Shown here one piece after another: positions 55,727 to 63,987 of a stretch of DNA of 64,000 bases (positions are counted from its first letter, which is position 1; every line of letters begins with the position of its first letter). The position numbers and the translations under genes were made by a program. The stretch spans positions 1 to 64,000 of the forward strand of contig NZ_BBJH01000012.1 of assembly GCF_000739775.1 (NCBI RefSeq). The letters run 5' to 3'. The notes beneath the pieces are model-generated. The model was not told where the DNA came from. It saw only the letters and a list, made by a program, of their open reading frames with translations, and made no database searches. This DNA comes from Paraburkholderia heleia NBRC 101817. GTDB lineage: Bacteria; Pseudomonadota; Gammaproteobacteria; Burkholderiales; Burkholderiaceae.

Positions 55727-57034
55727 CTAGCGCCGGCTCGAGCCGGCCTGTTCCAGTAAGTTCACCTGATCGTATGACTCGTCGCCAGGTGTAACGCGAG
55801 TGAGATCGAGGCCGCGCGTTTCGGGGAGAAAGCCCAACGCAATCAGCGCGCAGGAGTAACCCACCAGCGAGAACACAGCGATGGAACCCACCATGCCTAT
55901 GCGATCCGCCACCACGCCCACAGCGGCTACGCTCAGCGCGCCCAGCGACTTGCCGATGTTGTATGAAAAGCCCATGCACGTCGTGCGGATTTCGGTTGGG
56001 AACAGTTCCGATAGCATTGGCCCAAGCCCCGCAAACGCGCCGTTGATGCCCATCCCGACGGGTAGCCCTAGCGCCGCCAACACCCATGCATCCAACGGTA
56101 CGAACAGATAGCAACCGGTCAGCAACAAGGAAAAGAGACACACCGCGATCGCACTGGTTCGGCGCCCGACGGCGTCGTTAAGGTACGCGAAGCCCACTTG
56201 CCCGATGAACGAGCCGATACTCATCATCGTCGCCATCACGGCGACCGTGGAGGCAGGCAGGTGGCGCACCTGGACCAGCATCGTGGGCAGCCAGATCATC
56301 AGCGCATAGCTGCTCGCCTGCAGGCCGGTCACGAGGAGTGCGGCAAGAAAGCTCGCGCGCCGCACGTCGCTGCGAAACGAAGAACGCCACGTCGCGACGA
56401 TCGCGCCACCGGTCGTCCTTTTCATTTCCCGGAACACTTCCGGCTCGGGAATGTATCTCCGGATCACCAGCACGATCAGCGCAGGAATGACGCCAATCCA
56501 GAAGGCCGAGCGCCACGCAATTCCGGAAGGCAGCCGCGCGAGAAGCACCCCTGTGACAATCGCCGCAAGCGTCCAACCCACGGAGAACCCGCTTTGCACG
56601 AGGCCGAGCGCTCTTCCGCGATGTTTCGGGTTGATCGCTTCCGCCATCAACGCGGCGCCGACTGCCCATTCGGCACCGAACCCCACGCCCTGCAACGCGC
56701 GCACGATCAACAACTGATGATACGAGTTGGTCAGCCCCGCCAGGACGCTGAACGCCGTGAACCAGATGATCGATCCCGTCAAGACGCGTACGCGCCCGTG
56801 ACGATCGCTCAGGATCCCTGAAATCCAGCCACCGACCGCTGCGGCAAGCAGGGACGACGTCGCAATCAATCCCGCTTCGCTCTTTGAAAAGTGCCATGCC
56901 GCCATCAATGTCGGCAGGAGAAACGCCAGGACCTGATTGTCGAAACTATCCAGCGCCCAACCGAAAAAGCATCCCCAAAACGTCCGCCGCTCCGCAGGGG
57001 CGGCTGCTCGATACCAATCCAATGCCTGCACCAT
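55727..57034 (-). CDS. MFS transporter, aromatic/organic acid:H+ symporter type
   Basis: This 435-residue transporter has twelve helices and resembles the AAHS/metabolite:H+ symporter branch. The loop 2-3 motif SGILSDRHGRVRVL and the block GVGFGAEWAVGAALMAEAI are typical, and WGCFFGWALDSFDNQVLAFL fits helix 1 with its Asp. The ATG at 57034 has GAGGAG upstream, better than the ATG at 57058. Two LacI-type operators lie 125-204 bases upstream. It probably imports the acid that the neighbouring ligase activates. Confidence 0.91.
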   Translation of the reverse strand: MVQALDWYRAAAPAERRTFWGCFFGWALDSFDNQVLAFLLPTLMAAWHFSKSEAGLIATSSLLAAAVGGWISGILSDRHGRVRVLTGSIIWFTAFSVLAGLTNSYHQLLIVRALQGVGFGAEWAVGAALMAEAINPKHRGRALGLVQSGFSVGWTLAAIVTGVLLARLPSGIAWRSAFWIGVIPALIVLVIRRYIPEPEVFREMKRTTGGAIVATWRSSFRSDVRRASFLAALLVTGLQASSYALMIWLPTMLVQVRHLPASTVAVMATMMSIGSFIGQVGFAYLNDAVGRRTSAIAVCLFSLLLTGCYLFVPLDAWVLAALGLPVGMGINGAFAGLGPMLSELFPTEIRTTCMGFSYNIGKSLGALSVAAVGVVADRIGMVGSIAVFSLVGYSCALIALGFLPETRGLDLTRVTPGDESYDQVNLLEQAGSSRR

Positions 57035-57158
57035 GATCTCCTCGTTGGAACCCTGCACCTGGACAGCCCCAGTCCTGCGATTCGAGTCGTTCTGCGGGCG
57101 ACACGCCGTTGTTGCCTGGCGGTGGCGCTTCGCCTGCGGCTACATTCCGCGACGCTTT

Positions 57159-57172
57159 CGAAATCGATTTCG
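57159..57172. promoter_or_regulatory. LacI-type operator, perfect palindrome
   Basis: CGAAATCGATTTCG is fully self-complementary and is the best copy in the window. It lies in the MFS-lacI divergent region, 125 bases upstream of the MFS start. Confidence 0.8.
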
Positions 57173-57224
57173 ATGAAAAGATAGCAGCGGATAGGGAGAA
57201 ATTCAAGCCTTGTCGAGCTAGCTT

Positions 57225-57238
57225 CGAAATCGTTTTTG
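57225..57238. promoter_or_regulatory. LacI-type operator, second copy upstream of the MFS gene
   Basis: CGAAATCGTTTTTG differs from the consensus in the right arm. Its centre is 66 bases from the perfect palindrome, a spacing that could permit looping between tetramer-bound sites. Confidence 0.6.
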
Positions 57239-57382
57239 TCAGTGGATATAGTGCGATTTCGCTGCTTGCCCCGCCACACGGGCTTGCGGGGAGGCCTGAT
57301 CAGCGGGCCCAGAGGTACTCGCGTGCACCACATCAAAGGGTAAACACGGATCCGGAATCTCGCCCTACCGGCGAGCCAATCT

Positions 57383-57396
57383 CGAAATCGTTTCTC
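57383..57396. promoter_or_regulatory. LacI-type operator in the lacI promoter region
   Basis: CGAAATCGTTTCTC keeps the core GAAATCGTTTC. It is about 105-118 bases upstream of the lacI start. Confidence 0.55.
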
Positions 57397-57447
57397 GACG
57401 CACGCTCATCGCCAGTTCATAACCACACGACGAGCAGCGTAGAATGT

Positions 57448-57462
57448 CGAAAATCGTTTTCG
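57448..57462. promoter_or_regulatory. LacI-type operator, autoregulatory position
   Basis: CGAAAATCGTTTTCG has 6-base arms around TCG, one base longer than the other copies. It ends 38 bases before the lacI ATG, as expected for autorepression. Confidence 0.65.
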
Positions 57463-57500
57463 AAGCGTCGCCAAAGGCAGACTTGAGGAGAATCGCCGGG

Positions 57501-58577
57501 ATGAACATCCAGGAATTTGCAGCCACGCTAAAGCTTTCGGTCAGCACGGTGTCGAAGGCTTTGAACGGCCGGGAAGACGTCAGCCCCGAGACTCGCAAGC
57601 GCGTACTGGAAGCCGCCGAGCGGCACGGTTTTTCTCCGGACCCGGCTGCGCGGCGCTTGCGCAGGCAATCGGCCGACACGATCGCCTTCGTAGTCTCGGC
57701 GCCGCAGACATCGTTTGCACACCCGTTCTTTCTCGACATGTTGATGGGCGTGAACGATGCGATGGATAACAGCGGCTATCAGGTCATCGTTGCTTCGGCG
57801 CGCAGCGTGGAAGCGGAAATCGACGTATTCAAGCGCCTCATCGAGCGCCAGCGTGTCGATGCGCTGCTCTTCGGGCGCACGCGCCGCCAGGACGAGCGCA
57901 TTGCGTACCTGCTCGAACGCGATATTCCGTTTGTCGCTTTCGGAAGAAGCGAGACGTCCAGCGATTACCCGTATGTCGATATCGATCACCACGTCGTAGG
58001 CCGTGCGGGCTGTGCGCGATTCATCGCGCTGGGCCATCGTCGAATCGCGCTCGTACACGCGCCCGAGTACCTGATGTTCAGCCATTTCGAACACGAGGGC
58101 TATGCGGAAGCATTGCGCGCGGCACGAGTCAAATACGACCCGTCGCTTTGCGTCGAAACGGCGATATCGGAAGAAGGCGGCGCGGAAGCCGCGCGGCGGC
58201 TGCTCGCGCTCGCGGACCCGCCAACGGCCATTGTGTGCGGCCACGACCTGATTGCGTTGGGCGTGATGCGCGGCGTTGCGGAGACCGGGCGCGTGCCGGG
58301 CCGCGATATCGGCGTCATCGGAGGGGACAACCATCCGATCGGGCGCTACGTCCAGCCGTCGCTCACGACCTTTTCGGCCGAAACGCACCGCGCGGGCAAG
58401 CGGATGGCGGAAATGCTGCTCGAGCGGCTCGCAGGCAAGCCAGCGCAGGATCTCCAGGAAGTTTGGGCGCCAGAATTGATCGTCCGCGCCTCCGACGGCC
58501 CTCCTCGCGCTCAAACCGCGAGTCCCGCGCAGAGCAAGGCCAGTTCAAGCAGACGCTCACGCACGCTTCAGGCGTGA
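57501..58577 (+). CDS. LacI-family transcriptional regulator of the catabolic island
   Basis: This 358-residue repressor has the helix-turn-helix MNIQEFAATLKLSVSTVSKA at the very N-terminus and the hinge-helix AARRLRRQ. A periplasmic-binding-like effector domain follows (IAFVVSAPQTSFAHPFFLDM onward). GHRRIALVHAPEYLMFSHF and IGVIGGDNHPIGRYVQPSLTTF fit the dimer and ligand core. The ATG at 57501 has GAGGAG upstream; an earlier in-frame ATG would place the operator inside the gene. Seven copies of a CGAAAWCGWTTTCG palindrome lie at promoters of this island. LacI proteins usually bind sugars, so a regulator of acyl-CoA catabolism is less usual; the inducer may be the acid or its CoA ester. Confidence 0.93.
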   Translation: MNIQEFAATLKLSVSTVSKALNGREDVSPETRKRVLEAAERHGFSPDPAARRLRRQSADTIAFVVSAPQTSFAHPFFLDMLMGVNDAMDNSGYQVIVASARSVEAEIDVFKRLIERQRVDALLFGRTRRQDERIAYLLERDIPFVAFGRSETSSDYPYVDIDHHVVGRAGCARFIALGHRRIALVHAPEYLMFSHFEHEGYAEALRAARVKYDPSLCVETAISEEGGAEAARRLLALADPPTAIVCGHDLIALGVMRGVAETGRVPGRDIGVIGGDNHPIGRYVQPSLTTFSAETHRAGKRMAEMLLERLAGKPAQDLQEVWAPELIVRASDGPPRAQTASPAQSKASSSRRSRTLQA

Positions 58578-58670
58578 GTGCCGGCACTTTGGCGTTTGGC
58601 CCGCGCTGGGCGTCGATTCCGGCATCGGCCAACGCTGGAGGGACGCTCACGCCGCGCGGGACTGTGTTGC

Positions 58671-59090
58671 TTACGAGTCTGCGTCCTTCGCTGCGGCGTT
58701 GCCGCATAGCGCTATCGCACTGATCTCCACCTGCGCGTCGTAGTGCAGTTGCCCACAGGGAACGACGGTGCGGGCCGGGGCCGGGTCGCCAATGAACTCG
58801 CGGTATATCTCGTTGACGCGGGGCCAGGTTGCGATGTCAGGAACGTACACCTGGACGCTCAACAGCATGCCGATATCGCTTCCCGCCGCCAGAAGCACCT
58901 CACGCAGATTCGATAGCGCCTGCCGAACCTGCGCGTCTAGCCCCTCTGCGAGAACGGGATTGTCGCCCGGGACGAATGGCAGTTGCCCCGAAACAAAAAC
59001 GAAACCGTTTGCCGTGGTTGCCTGCGCGTAATGCCCGCGCGGCACAGGTGCTTTTTCAGTCAGGATATGTTCAATCAAAAGGATCACCAT
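58671..59090 (-). CDS. RidA/YjgF/YER057c family protein
   Basis: This 139-residue protein fits the RidA family. GFVFVSGQLPFVPGDNP, SVQVYVPDIATWPRVNEIY and PARTVVPCGQLHYDAQVEIS are the conserved blocks. The Arg in PARTVV corresponds to the imine-deaminase arginine. The ATG at 59090 gives the normal length; the frame extends upstream through the operator and is unlikely to be translated. A LacI-type operator lies 87 bases upstream, so it belongs to the same regulon. Its role may be removal of reactive enamine/imine intermediates or, as in some catabolic clusters, a specific hydrolysis or tautomerisation step. Confidence 0.9.
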   Translation of the reverse strand: MVILLIEHILTEKAPVPRGHYAQATTANGFVFVSGQLPFVPGDNPVLAEGLDAQVRQALSNLREVLLAAGSDIGMLLSVQVYVPDIATWPRVNEIYREFIGDPAPARTVVPCGQLHYDAQVEISAIALCGNAAAKDADS

Positions 59091-59176
59091 TGAGTAGACG
59101 TATTGCAACAGGTCGCCAATGCGCGCTGTCTCAGCCCCGTAATGCATAGCCAGAGCAGCAGTTGAAAAAACGCGCT

Positions 59177-59190
59177 CGAAAACGATTTCG
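59177..59190. promoter_or_regulatory. LacI-type operator upstream of ridA
   Basis: CGAAAACGATTTCG is identical to the operator in front of the acyl-CoA dehydrogenase gene. It is 87-100 bases upstream of the ridA start. Confidence 0.75.
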
Positions 59191-60094
59191 ATTGACTTCA
59201 CGATATCAGCGAACGACTCCAGGTTCAAGCAGGGAAAAGAATCCGGGACTTCGTTGCACGTCCAGCTCTGTTCGGTCGCCGGTGCCAGCTAGTTGAGGCT
59301 GGGCCGATGTAACTGCCGCCACACACGCGAGTCGTCGCCACTTCCCCGACACGTCGCGGCGAAAGATTGCGACCCAGAACCGCAACCTTGACCTGCACCA
59401 TCAGGGTGTCCCTTCGCGCGTCGGACACATCTGTTACTTCATGGCCGTGCAGTAACTGACAGCCTCATTCATGCCGGATTCGAAAATATTCCTGATCCGC
59501 ATGCGCTTGCGGTAACGAGCGCTGTTTGCTTCTCGATATTATTTCTACTGGGTCGGCATAGAACAGCGAAACCTCACGCTCCACTGTCATTTCGCGGTAG
59601 TCGCTGCATGCAGATCCATTGCAGGACTGCAGAGTGGCTTCCTGTCCAAGAAAAGCAGATCAATAGCGACCCCTGATCGTCGGCGGAAAGCCAAAGCCGG
59701 TCAGACGGGACGACTCCAGAAGCCTGAGCGAACGCGAAATGCAACGGCCTGCGGACGAGGTCATCCTCGCCGCGCCTGCGCCTCGGGAAGACACCATTTA
59801 GGACCAGTAGTCGCGTTTATCTGTCAGTCTGTCGCAAAGGGGTAGGTCCGATGGCGGATTGACATTCGGCCTAACAGTCATTGCGCGAAGCCAGCGAACA
59901 GGCACAGCGTGAAAGCACGACGCTCGACAGCACAAGAGTGTTCTCTTTTTATTATTAGCTATCCTACATAATATATGAATCGATGACTGGTATCAGGAAG
60001 TTCTGATCTCCAGTCAGTTCTCCGAGGGTTCAAGTGAACGTTTGTTGAAAGCGGGCAAATAGACAGTTAGTTGCGAGCGATGTCGCGATGTATC
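59191..60094. other. Region without a supported gene
   Basis: About 0.9 kb at the right edge of the catabolic island. Frames are short. The part from about 59935 to 60130 is AT-rich (TTTATTATTAGC and CATAATATATG), unlike the rest of the window, and looks like acquired or decayed DNA. Confidence 0.4.
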
Positions 60095-60532
60095 TTACGA
60101 TGCAAAGTTGACGTATAAGAAATTAGCGAACTTTTGAGTGCACGCGTTTTCCACACGGCGCGCTTGAGCCCGATCGGCTATGTCCCGCTTTCGCGTCGAG
60201 GCAGTTGCGGCAGTCGGTGAGCGCGGCCGCGGGCCTTCACGCCGATTTTCCAAAACGCTGCCATACACGAGCGCAGCGCGCCTTGATGTGAACGCAGCTT
60301 GCGGGCGTCGTCTGGCGGTTTGGCAACGACCTTCCAAGCCGTCCACACGAGTTCGTAGCCCGCTCCAGCTCTCTAATGCGTGGTACGCACCCTCCTGGAC
60401 CAGCGACCACACCCGCTTGACCTGACTCTCGCTGCACCTCGCCATGCGCCCCTTATCGTCGATGCTACGTCCGCCAGTGCGCAGTGCAACGATGCGGTCG
60501 TGCGTCGCCTTGGCCGTTGGTCGCCCCACCAC
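60095..60532 (-). pseudogene. Possible recombinase/resolvase HTH fragment
   Basis: The frame begins MVGRPTAKATHDRIVALRTG, then GRSIDDKG and CSESQVKRVW. This resembles the C-terminal DNA-binding helix-turn-helix of serine recombinases. The catalytic part is absent upstream, and the rest of the frame (Arg/Ala-rich) has no homology. It is probably a remnant, but the call rests on a short motif only. Confidence 0.3.
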
Positions 60533-60671
60533 CCACGCTTAACACTCAACAAAGCATTAAGTGGACTGGCGAGACATTCCGTCGCCGACCGCACGATTCT
60601 CCGGAAAGCCGCGCCAGATAAGGCTATTCGAACCGGTCAGACCACATCAGAACATCTCCGGAAAGATGATC

Positions 60672-60688
60672 TTGGCAAATTTTGCCAA
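60672..60688. promoter_or_regulatory. ParD operator palindrome
   Basis: TTGGCAAA and TTTGCCAA form a perfect 8-bp inverted repeat with a one-base centre. It ends 20 bases before the antitoxin ATG, the standard place for autoregulation by ParD/ParE. Confidence 0.75.
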
Positions 60689-60708
60689 AGCCTGATAGAC
60701 TGGTTGCC

Positions 60709-60945
60709 ATGAGCACGATGAACATTTCCCTCCCCGATTCGCTGAAGGAATACATCGACGAGCAGGTCGGCGAGTGCGGCTACGGCACGAGCAGCGAATA
60801 CGTCCGCGAACTTATCCGTAAGGATCAGGATCGCAAACGCCTGCGCGCAATGCTCCTGCAGGGAGCGACTTCGGGCCTCGCGGATCCGGCCGATGCCGAC
60901 TACTTCGAATCGCTGCGCGCCCGCGTGCGTACTTCGCGCAAATGA
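60709..60945 (+). CDS. parD: ParD-family antitoxin
   Basis: This 78-residue antitoxin has a ribbon-helix-helix N-terminus (MNISLPDSLKEYIDEQVGEC, GYGTSSEYVRELIRKD) that would bind the palindrome just upstream. The C-terminal half (SGLADPADADYFESLRARVR) is the toxin-binding tail of the family. The ATG at 60709 or 60718 is possible. It overlaps parE by four bases (ATGA), the classical arrangement. It neutralises ParE and represses the operon. Confidence 0.93.
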   Translation: MSTMNISLPDSLKEYIDEQVGECGYGTSSEYVRELIRKDQDRKRLRAMLLQGATSGLADPADADYFESLRARVRTSRK

Positions 60946-61280
60946 CGGCCAAGCCCGTCATCCCGACCCGACTGGCCAGGCAGGACGTAGAAGACGAGCT
61001 GACCCACTACCTCGTGGACGAAGCTTCGGAACAGGCAGCACTCGGGTTCATTGCGGAGATCGAGCAGGCATACGCACATCTCGCCAAACACCCTAACATC
61101 GGCTCTCCCCGTTACGCATACGAACTGGGCATACCAGGCCTGCGCTCATGGTCTCTCGATCGCTACCCGCATCTGATCTTCTACATTGAGCGTAAGGATC
61201 ACGTCGAGGTCTGGCGCGTGCTTAACGGCAAGCGTGATATTCCGGCGTGGCTGTTGAGCGATGACAGCGAGTTCCATTGA
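60942..61280 (+). CDS. parE: ParE-family toxin
   Basis: This 112-residue RelE/ParE-fold toxin shows the pattern LARQDVEDELTHYLVDEASE, HLAKHPNIGSPR and WSLDRYPHLIFYIERKDHVE with the C-terminal VLNGKRDIPAWL. ParE toxins usually poison DNA gyrase. The frame is intact and overlaps parD, so the pair is likely functional. It sits in a region otherwise full of remnants, where such a pair can stabilise accessory DNA. Confidence 0.93.
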   Translation: MTAKPVIPTRLARQDVEDELTHYLVDEASEQAALGFIAEIEQAYAHLAKHPNIGSPRYAYELGIPGLRSWSLDRYPHLIFYIERKDHVEVWRVLNGKRDIPAWLLSDDSEFH

Positions 61281-61401
61281 CATCATCTGAACGGTGCAAA
61301 GCCCGCCAGTAGCCCTTGCCCGTCTAGCCTTCTTGAACCGTCCAACTTACGGGGTTCAGTTCACATCCGGCATCGCGGGCTTCTTCATTTTCAGGCCGTG
61401 A

Positions 61402-61628
61402 CGAAAGCAAAAACCGTTTGACGCAGAACGCTCCCTGACTGACGAAGAGGCCATTCGGCGCTACCTCGCACAGTTGTTCGAAGCGGGCGACCCAGCGTTG
61501 CGCCAGCAAGCGCTCGGCAACGTTGCGCGGGCATTGGGGGTGAAGGACATCGCGCGGGGATGATGCACAAGGCCTTCGAGCGGACATTAACCGACAAACA
61601 TGCCGGCTTCGATACCCGGCCTCACACC
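61402..61628 (+). pseudogene. Broken HTH antitoxin (addiction module antidote type)
   Basis: The frame 61402-61563 reads RKQKPFDAERSLTDEEAIRR followed by YLAQLFEAGDPALRQQALGN and VARALGVKDIARG. This matches the N-terminal two thirds of the helix-turn-helix addiction-module antidote family. There is no start codon; the frame begins just after a TGA. It ends at 61563 and the next frame continues with AFERTLTDKHAGFDT, the expected next part of the family. So there are at least one frameshift and a lost start. No cognate HigB-like toxin was recognised. Confidence 0.6.
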
Positions 61629-62660
61629 TGAGGCGTGCACCGATTCGGAGGCTAAGACAAAACTCTCTGCGCAATTACATAGGATCGCGAATAGTTTGAA
61701 ATTCCATGGTTGAATTCACTAGTGCTGCGTGGCTGACATCGTTCGTCCACAATCCCTCCAGAGAAGGCTTCATCCTCGATGCGGCACTCGCCGATGGCAA
61801 GGTCCGTAACGAGTATTGAGACTCAAGCCGGCGCAGGGTGTGCGAGGTGCCAGACGCTCCTGACGCGCAGTTCGCTGCGCGGCATCAGGACGTCGGAGCA
61901 GTACGGCGTCGGCGCGCCAGCCGCACGCGTCGGCAGATACTCCTTTGCTTGAAGACCGGCCTTGTGCACCCTGCTGTGTCGGACGCGAAAATCCGGCAGA
62001 CCGTTAGTGGCATTTTCCTGCCCGACCGTCACCGTGGGTGACAGCAGATGGCGGTTTAGTACTAGGCCCATAACGTCAAATAAACTCAGCCGGTCATTGG
62101 CTTTCTAGCCGAAACTTCGTTATCCGAGGCAGGAGTGCGTAGCTGGCCAGGAGAACGGAGTTTTTTGTATTCCTAAGTTAATGGGATTGTTGCGCACGTT
62201 GCGTCTCCGCTGACCGGTGGCTCCGAGCGCAATCATCGACCCGAGCCACGTCGGCGCATGTGCCACGACGAGGATCTCAAGACGCACCGTCCGGATTGCC
62301 TCGGCGAAACCCAGTTCCTCGTCAACCGTTGTGCGATCGAGGCGCCATTTCGAGGCGGCTGGTTCCGTCACACGTCACCTTTGGTCGCCTTGCGAAAACT
62401 TAAGCGATGCGCAGGCAAGATCTTCTGGCAATCCGCCCCACTCCCCTTCGACTGGGCTGCGGCGCTCCCAACGCGAAGTGACGGATTCATTCACGTAGTT
62501 GTGACTGACTCAATCTACGACATCTCGCGATTCACGCTCCACACTTCCGCCCTACACTCGGTCGCCCTCATGCAGTTGCGCTTCACTTCCTTCGCTCTAG
62601 CAAGCTTGTGGCGGGACCTTTACCAGCGGCAGTGCGCTCATGCGCGGCACACAAACAAAT
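61629..62660. other. Region without a recognised gene
   Basis: A 134-codon plus-strand frame (62258-62662) and a few minus-strand frames of about 80 codons exist, but none matches a family I can name, and ribosome sites are lacking. Likely decayed. Confidence 0.35.
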
Positions 62661-62683
62661 AGGGCAACCCCAAAGTTGCCCTA

Positions 62684-62885
62684 CAATCCCCGCTCGCGGG
62701 GAGCGCTTCTTGAAAAACCTTACGGCTCCTCTAGCATTCACTCCCCGGCGAAGTCGGGGAACACATCGCCAAACTTGCAACTCTATAACTCAACCCCCGG
62801 TAAACCGAGGAACACATCGTCGTATTCCCAGCGCAAGCGGGCGTTGACCTTTAACCCCCGCAAATAACAGGGAAACCCTCGCCGC
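62684..62885. repeat. Cluster of degenerate short palindromic repeats
   Basis: Hairpin-forming units occur near 62686, 62741, 62792 and 62853. Each opens with CCCC(C)G and closes with (G)GGG, and two share GGAACACATCG after the palindrome. A weaker unit lies at 62825. Spacing between unit starts is about 55, 52 and 61 bases. The units resemble type I-E CRISPR repeats read in reverse (CCCCG...CGGGGAACAC), but they differ from one another and no cas gene is seen. A relic array is possible; so is a family of unrelated hairpins. Confidence 0.4.
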
Positions 62886-63197
62886 CAACTCGCTCTAGTT
62901 GACCTAACAACTTTAACATATACAGTGAGGTACGGGAATTTCTCATAAGTATCGTTGCAGCGTTGCAATGCTTCTTGAGAAGCAATGAACCGTGTCGCGA
63001 CGGTCACTTGGGCACAATGGCAGCTGTTGATTTTCACGCAGTCTTAACCCACCGCCGAATATACGGACGCAGTCAAGACCTTCGAAAATGCACACCGATC
63101 TTGCTCATAGGCGGGAGTCCATGTACGGATATAAGTCCGCAACCACCCTCCTCGCCACACATAAACACCTTGCAAATGGGAGGCGACCATATAAGAA

Positions 63198-63383
63198 ATG
63201 TCGCGTTTCTACCTCGGTAAGCTTGTCGGTTTCCTGCAAGACCATGGAGCCGTCCATGCACCGAAGCGCACTGGTGACATTGAGCATGCGAGAACTCGAT
63301 CGTTTGAAGGTAATCCAGGCCGTCGTGGATTCGGGCGTGAAGCCCGGTCGCGCGACCGAACGTCCGCCATCCGCCGCCGCGGG
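63198..63383 (+). mobile_element. Left-end remnant of a second ISNCY-type element
   Basis: From 63198 the sequence ATGTCGCG...TTGTCGG repeats the double-TGTCG layout of the intact element's terminal repeat. At 63244 a transposase N-terminus follows: LVTLSMRELDRLKVIQAVVD and SGVKPGRATER, closely related to the intact transposase at 43608. Homology stops at about 63355, so about nine tenths of the gene is missing, and a cupin remnant begins at about 63384. It is a relative, not an identical copy. Confidence 0.75.
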
Positions 63384-63680
63384 TTCACATCAGACCGTGC
63401 ATGGGGCGCACTTGACGTCGCAACGATGCTGGGCATCAGCGTGCGTCTGCACTGGACTGATCATCCATATAAGTGGCACGTGAACGATGGGAAGGAGCCA
63501 TTGGCCGTTCTCGACCGAACGGTCGACATGCATCAACGCGAGGCGGAACAGGCGCATAGGGTGCAGACGGCACGCCGGTGGCGTTTTCCATGCCGGGGTG
63601 GGATGCGAACATGTTGTGCGCCCCCAGGGCGAAGCGCAGTTCTCGACATCGAACACAAAGACCAGCATCTGACCTTCACG
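63384..63680 (+). pseudogene. Frameshifted cupin-domain protein gene
   Basis: The first frame reads RLHWTDHPYKWHVNDGKEPL and AVLDRTVDMHQRE, a cupin start with the WHVNDGEE-like metal-site region. Near 63580 the reading moves to the +1 frame, AGGVFHAGVGCEHVVRPQGE, the second cupin motif with its histidine. Near 63625 it returns to the first frame with VLDIEHKD. Two compensating shifts and a fused 5' end make it a pseudogene. Small cupins of this kind are about 110-130 residues. Confidence 0.65.
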
Positions 63681-63744
63681 CCCCGTATGCCGTACCGCCG
63701 TACCGCAATCCAGCGACCGGCCTGGCACCCGTCGCTGTACAAGA

Positions 63745-63987
63745 TCAGTTCACGATCCGGCAGACACCCCAGGGTGTCGTGAGGATCTCCCCCGCCAGCA
63801 GCCGGACGTTTCCAACCGCACGCGCGCAGAACGTCACCATACGGCCATCCTCTTCGGTATAAGGCCCGATTTCCACGACCTCAAGCGCCAGGCCTTCCAC
63901 CTGGATGCATGAGCCCGTGAACGCACTCGTTCGCTCCCGTTGCGCGAGCGCGCCCGCGAGTGTCAGGCGACGGGGGTTGTCCGCCAT
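63745..63987 (-). CDS. Small hypothetical protein
   Basis: This 80-residue frame begins MADNPRRLTLAGALAQRERT. It is not recognised. Composition (VEGLALEVVEIGPYTEEDGR, LLAGEILTTPWGVCRIVN) is protein-like with alternating hydrophobic and charged residues. No ribosome site could be judged because the start lies 13 bases from the window edge. It may extend beyond the window. Confidence 0.45.
   Translation of the reverse strand: MADNPRRLTLAGALAQRERTSAFTGSCIQVEGLALEVVEIGPYTEEDGRMVTFCARAVGNVRLLAGEILTTPWGVCRIVN

Noticed and set aside
62258-62662. A 134-codon plus-strand frame beside the palindromic repeats, considered as a cas gene
   Set aside because: It shows no Cas1, Cas2 or Cas6 motif and no other family resemblance.
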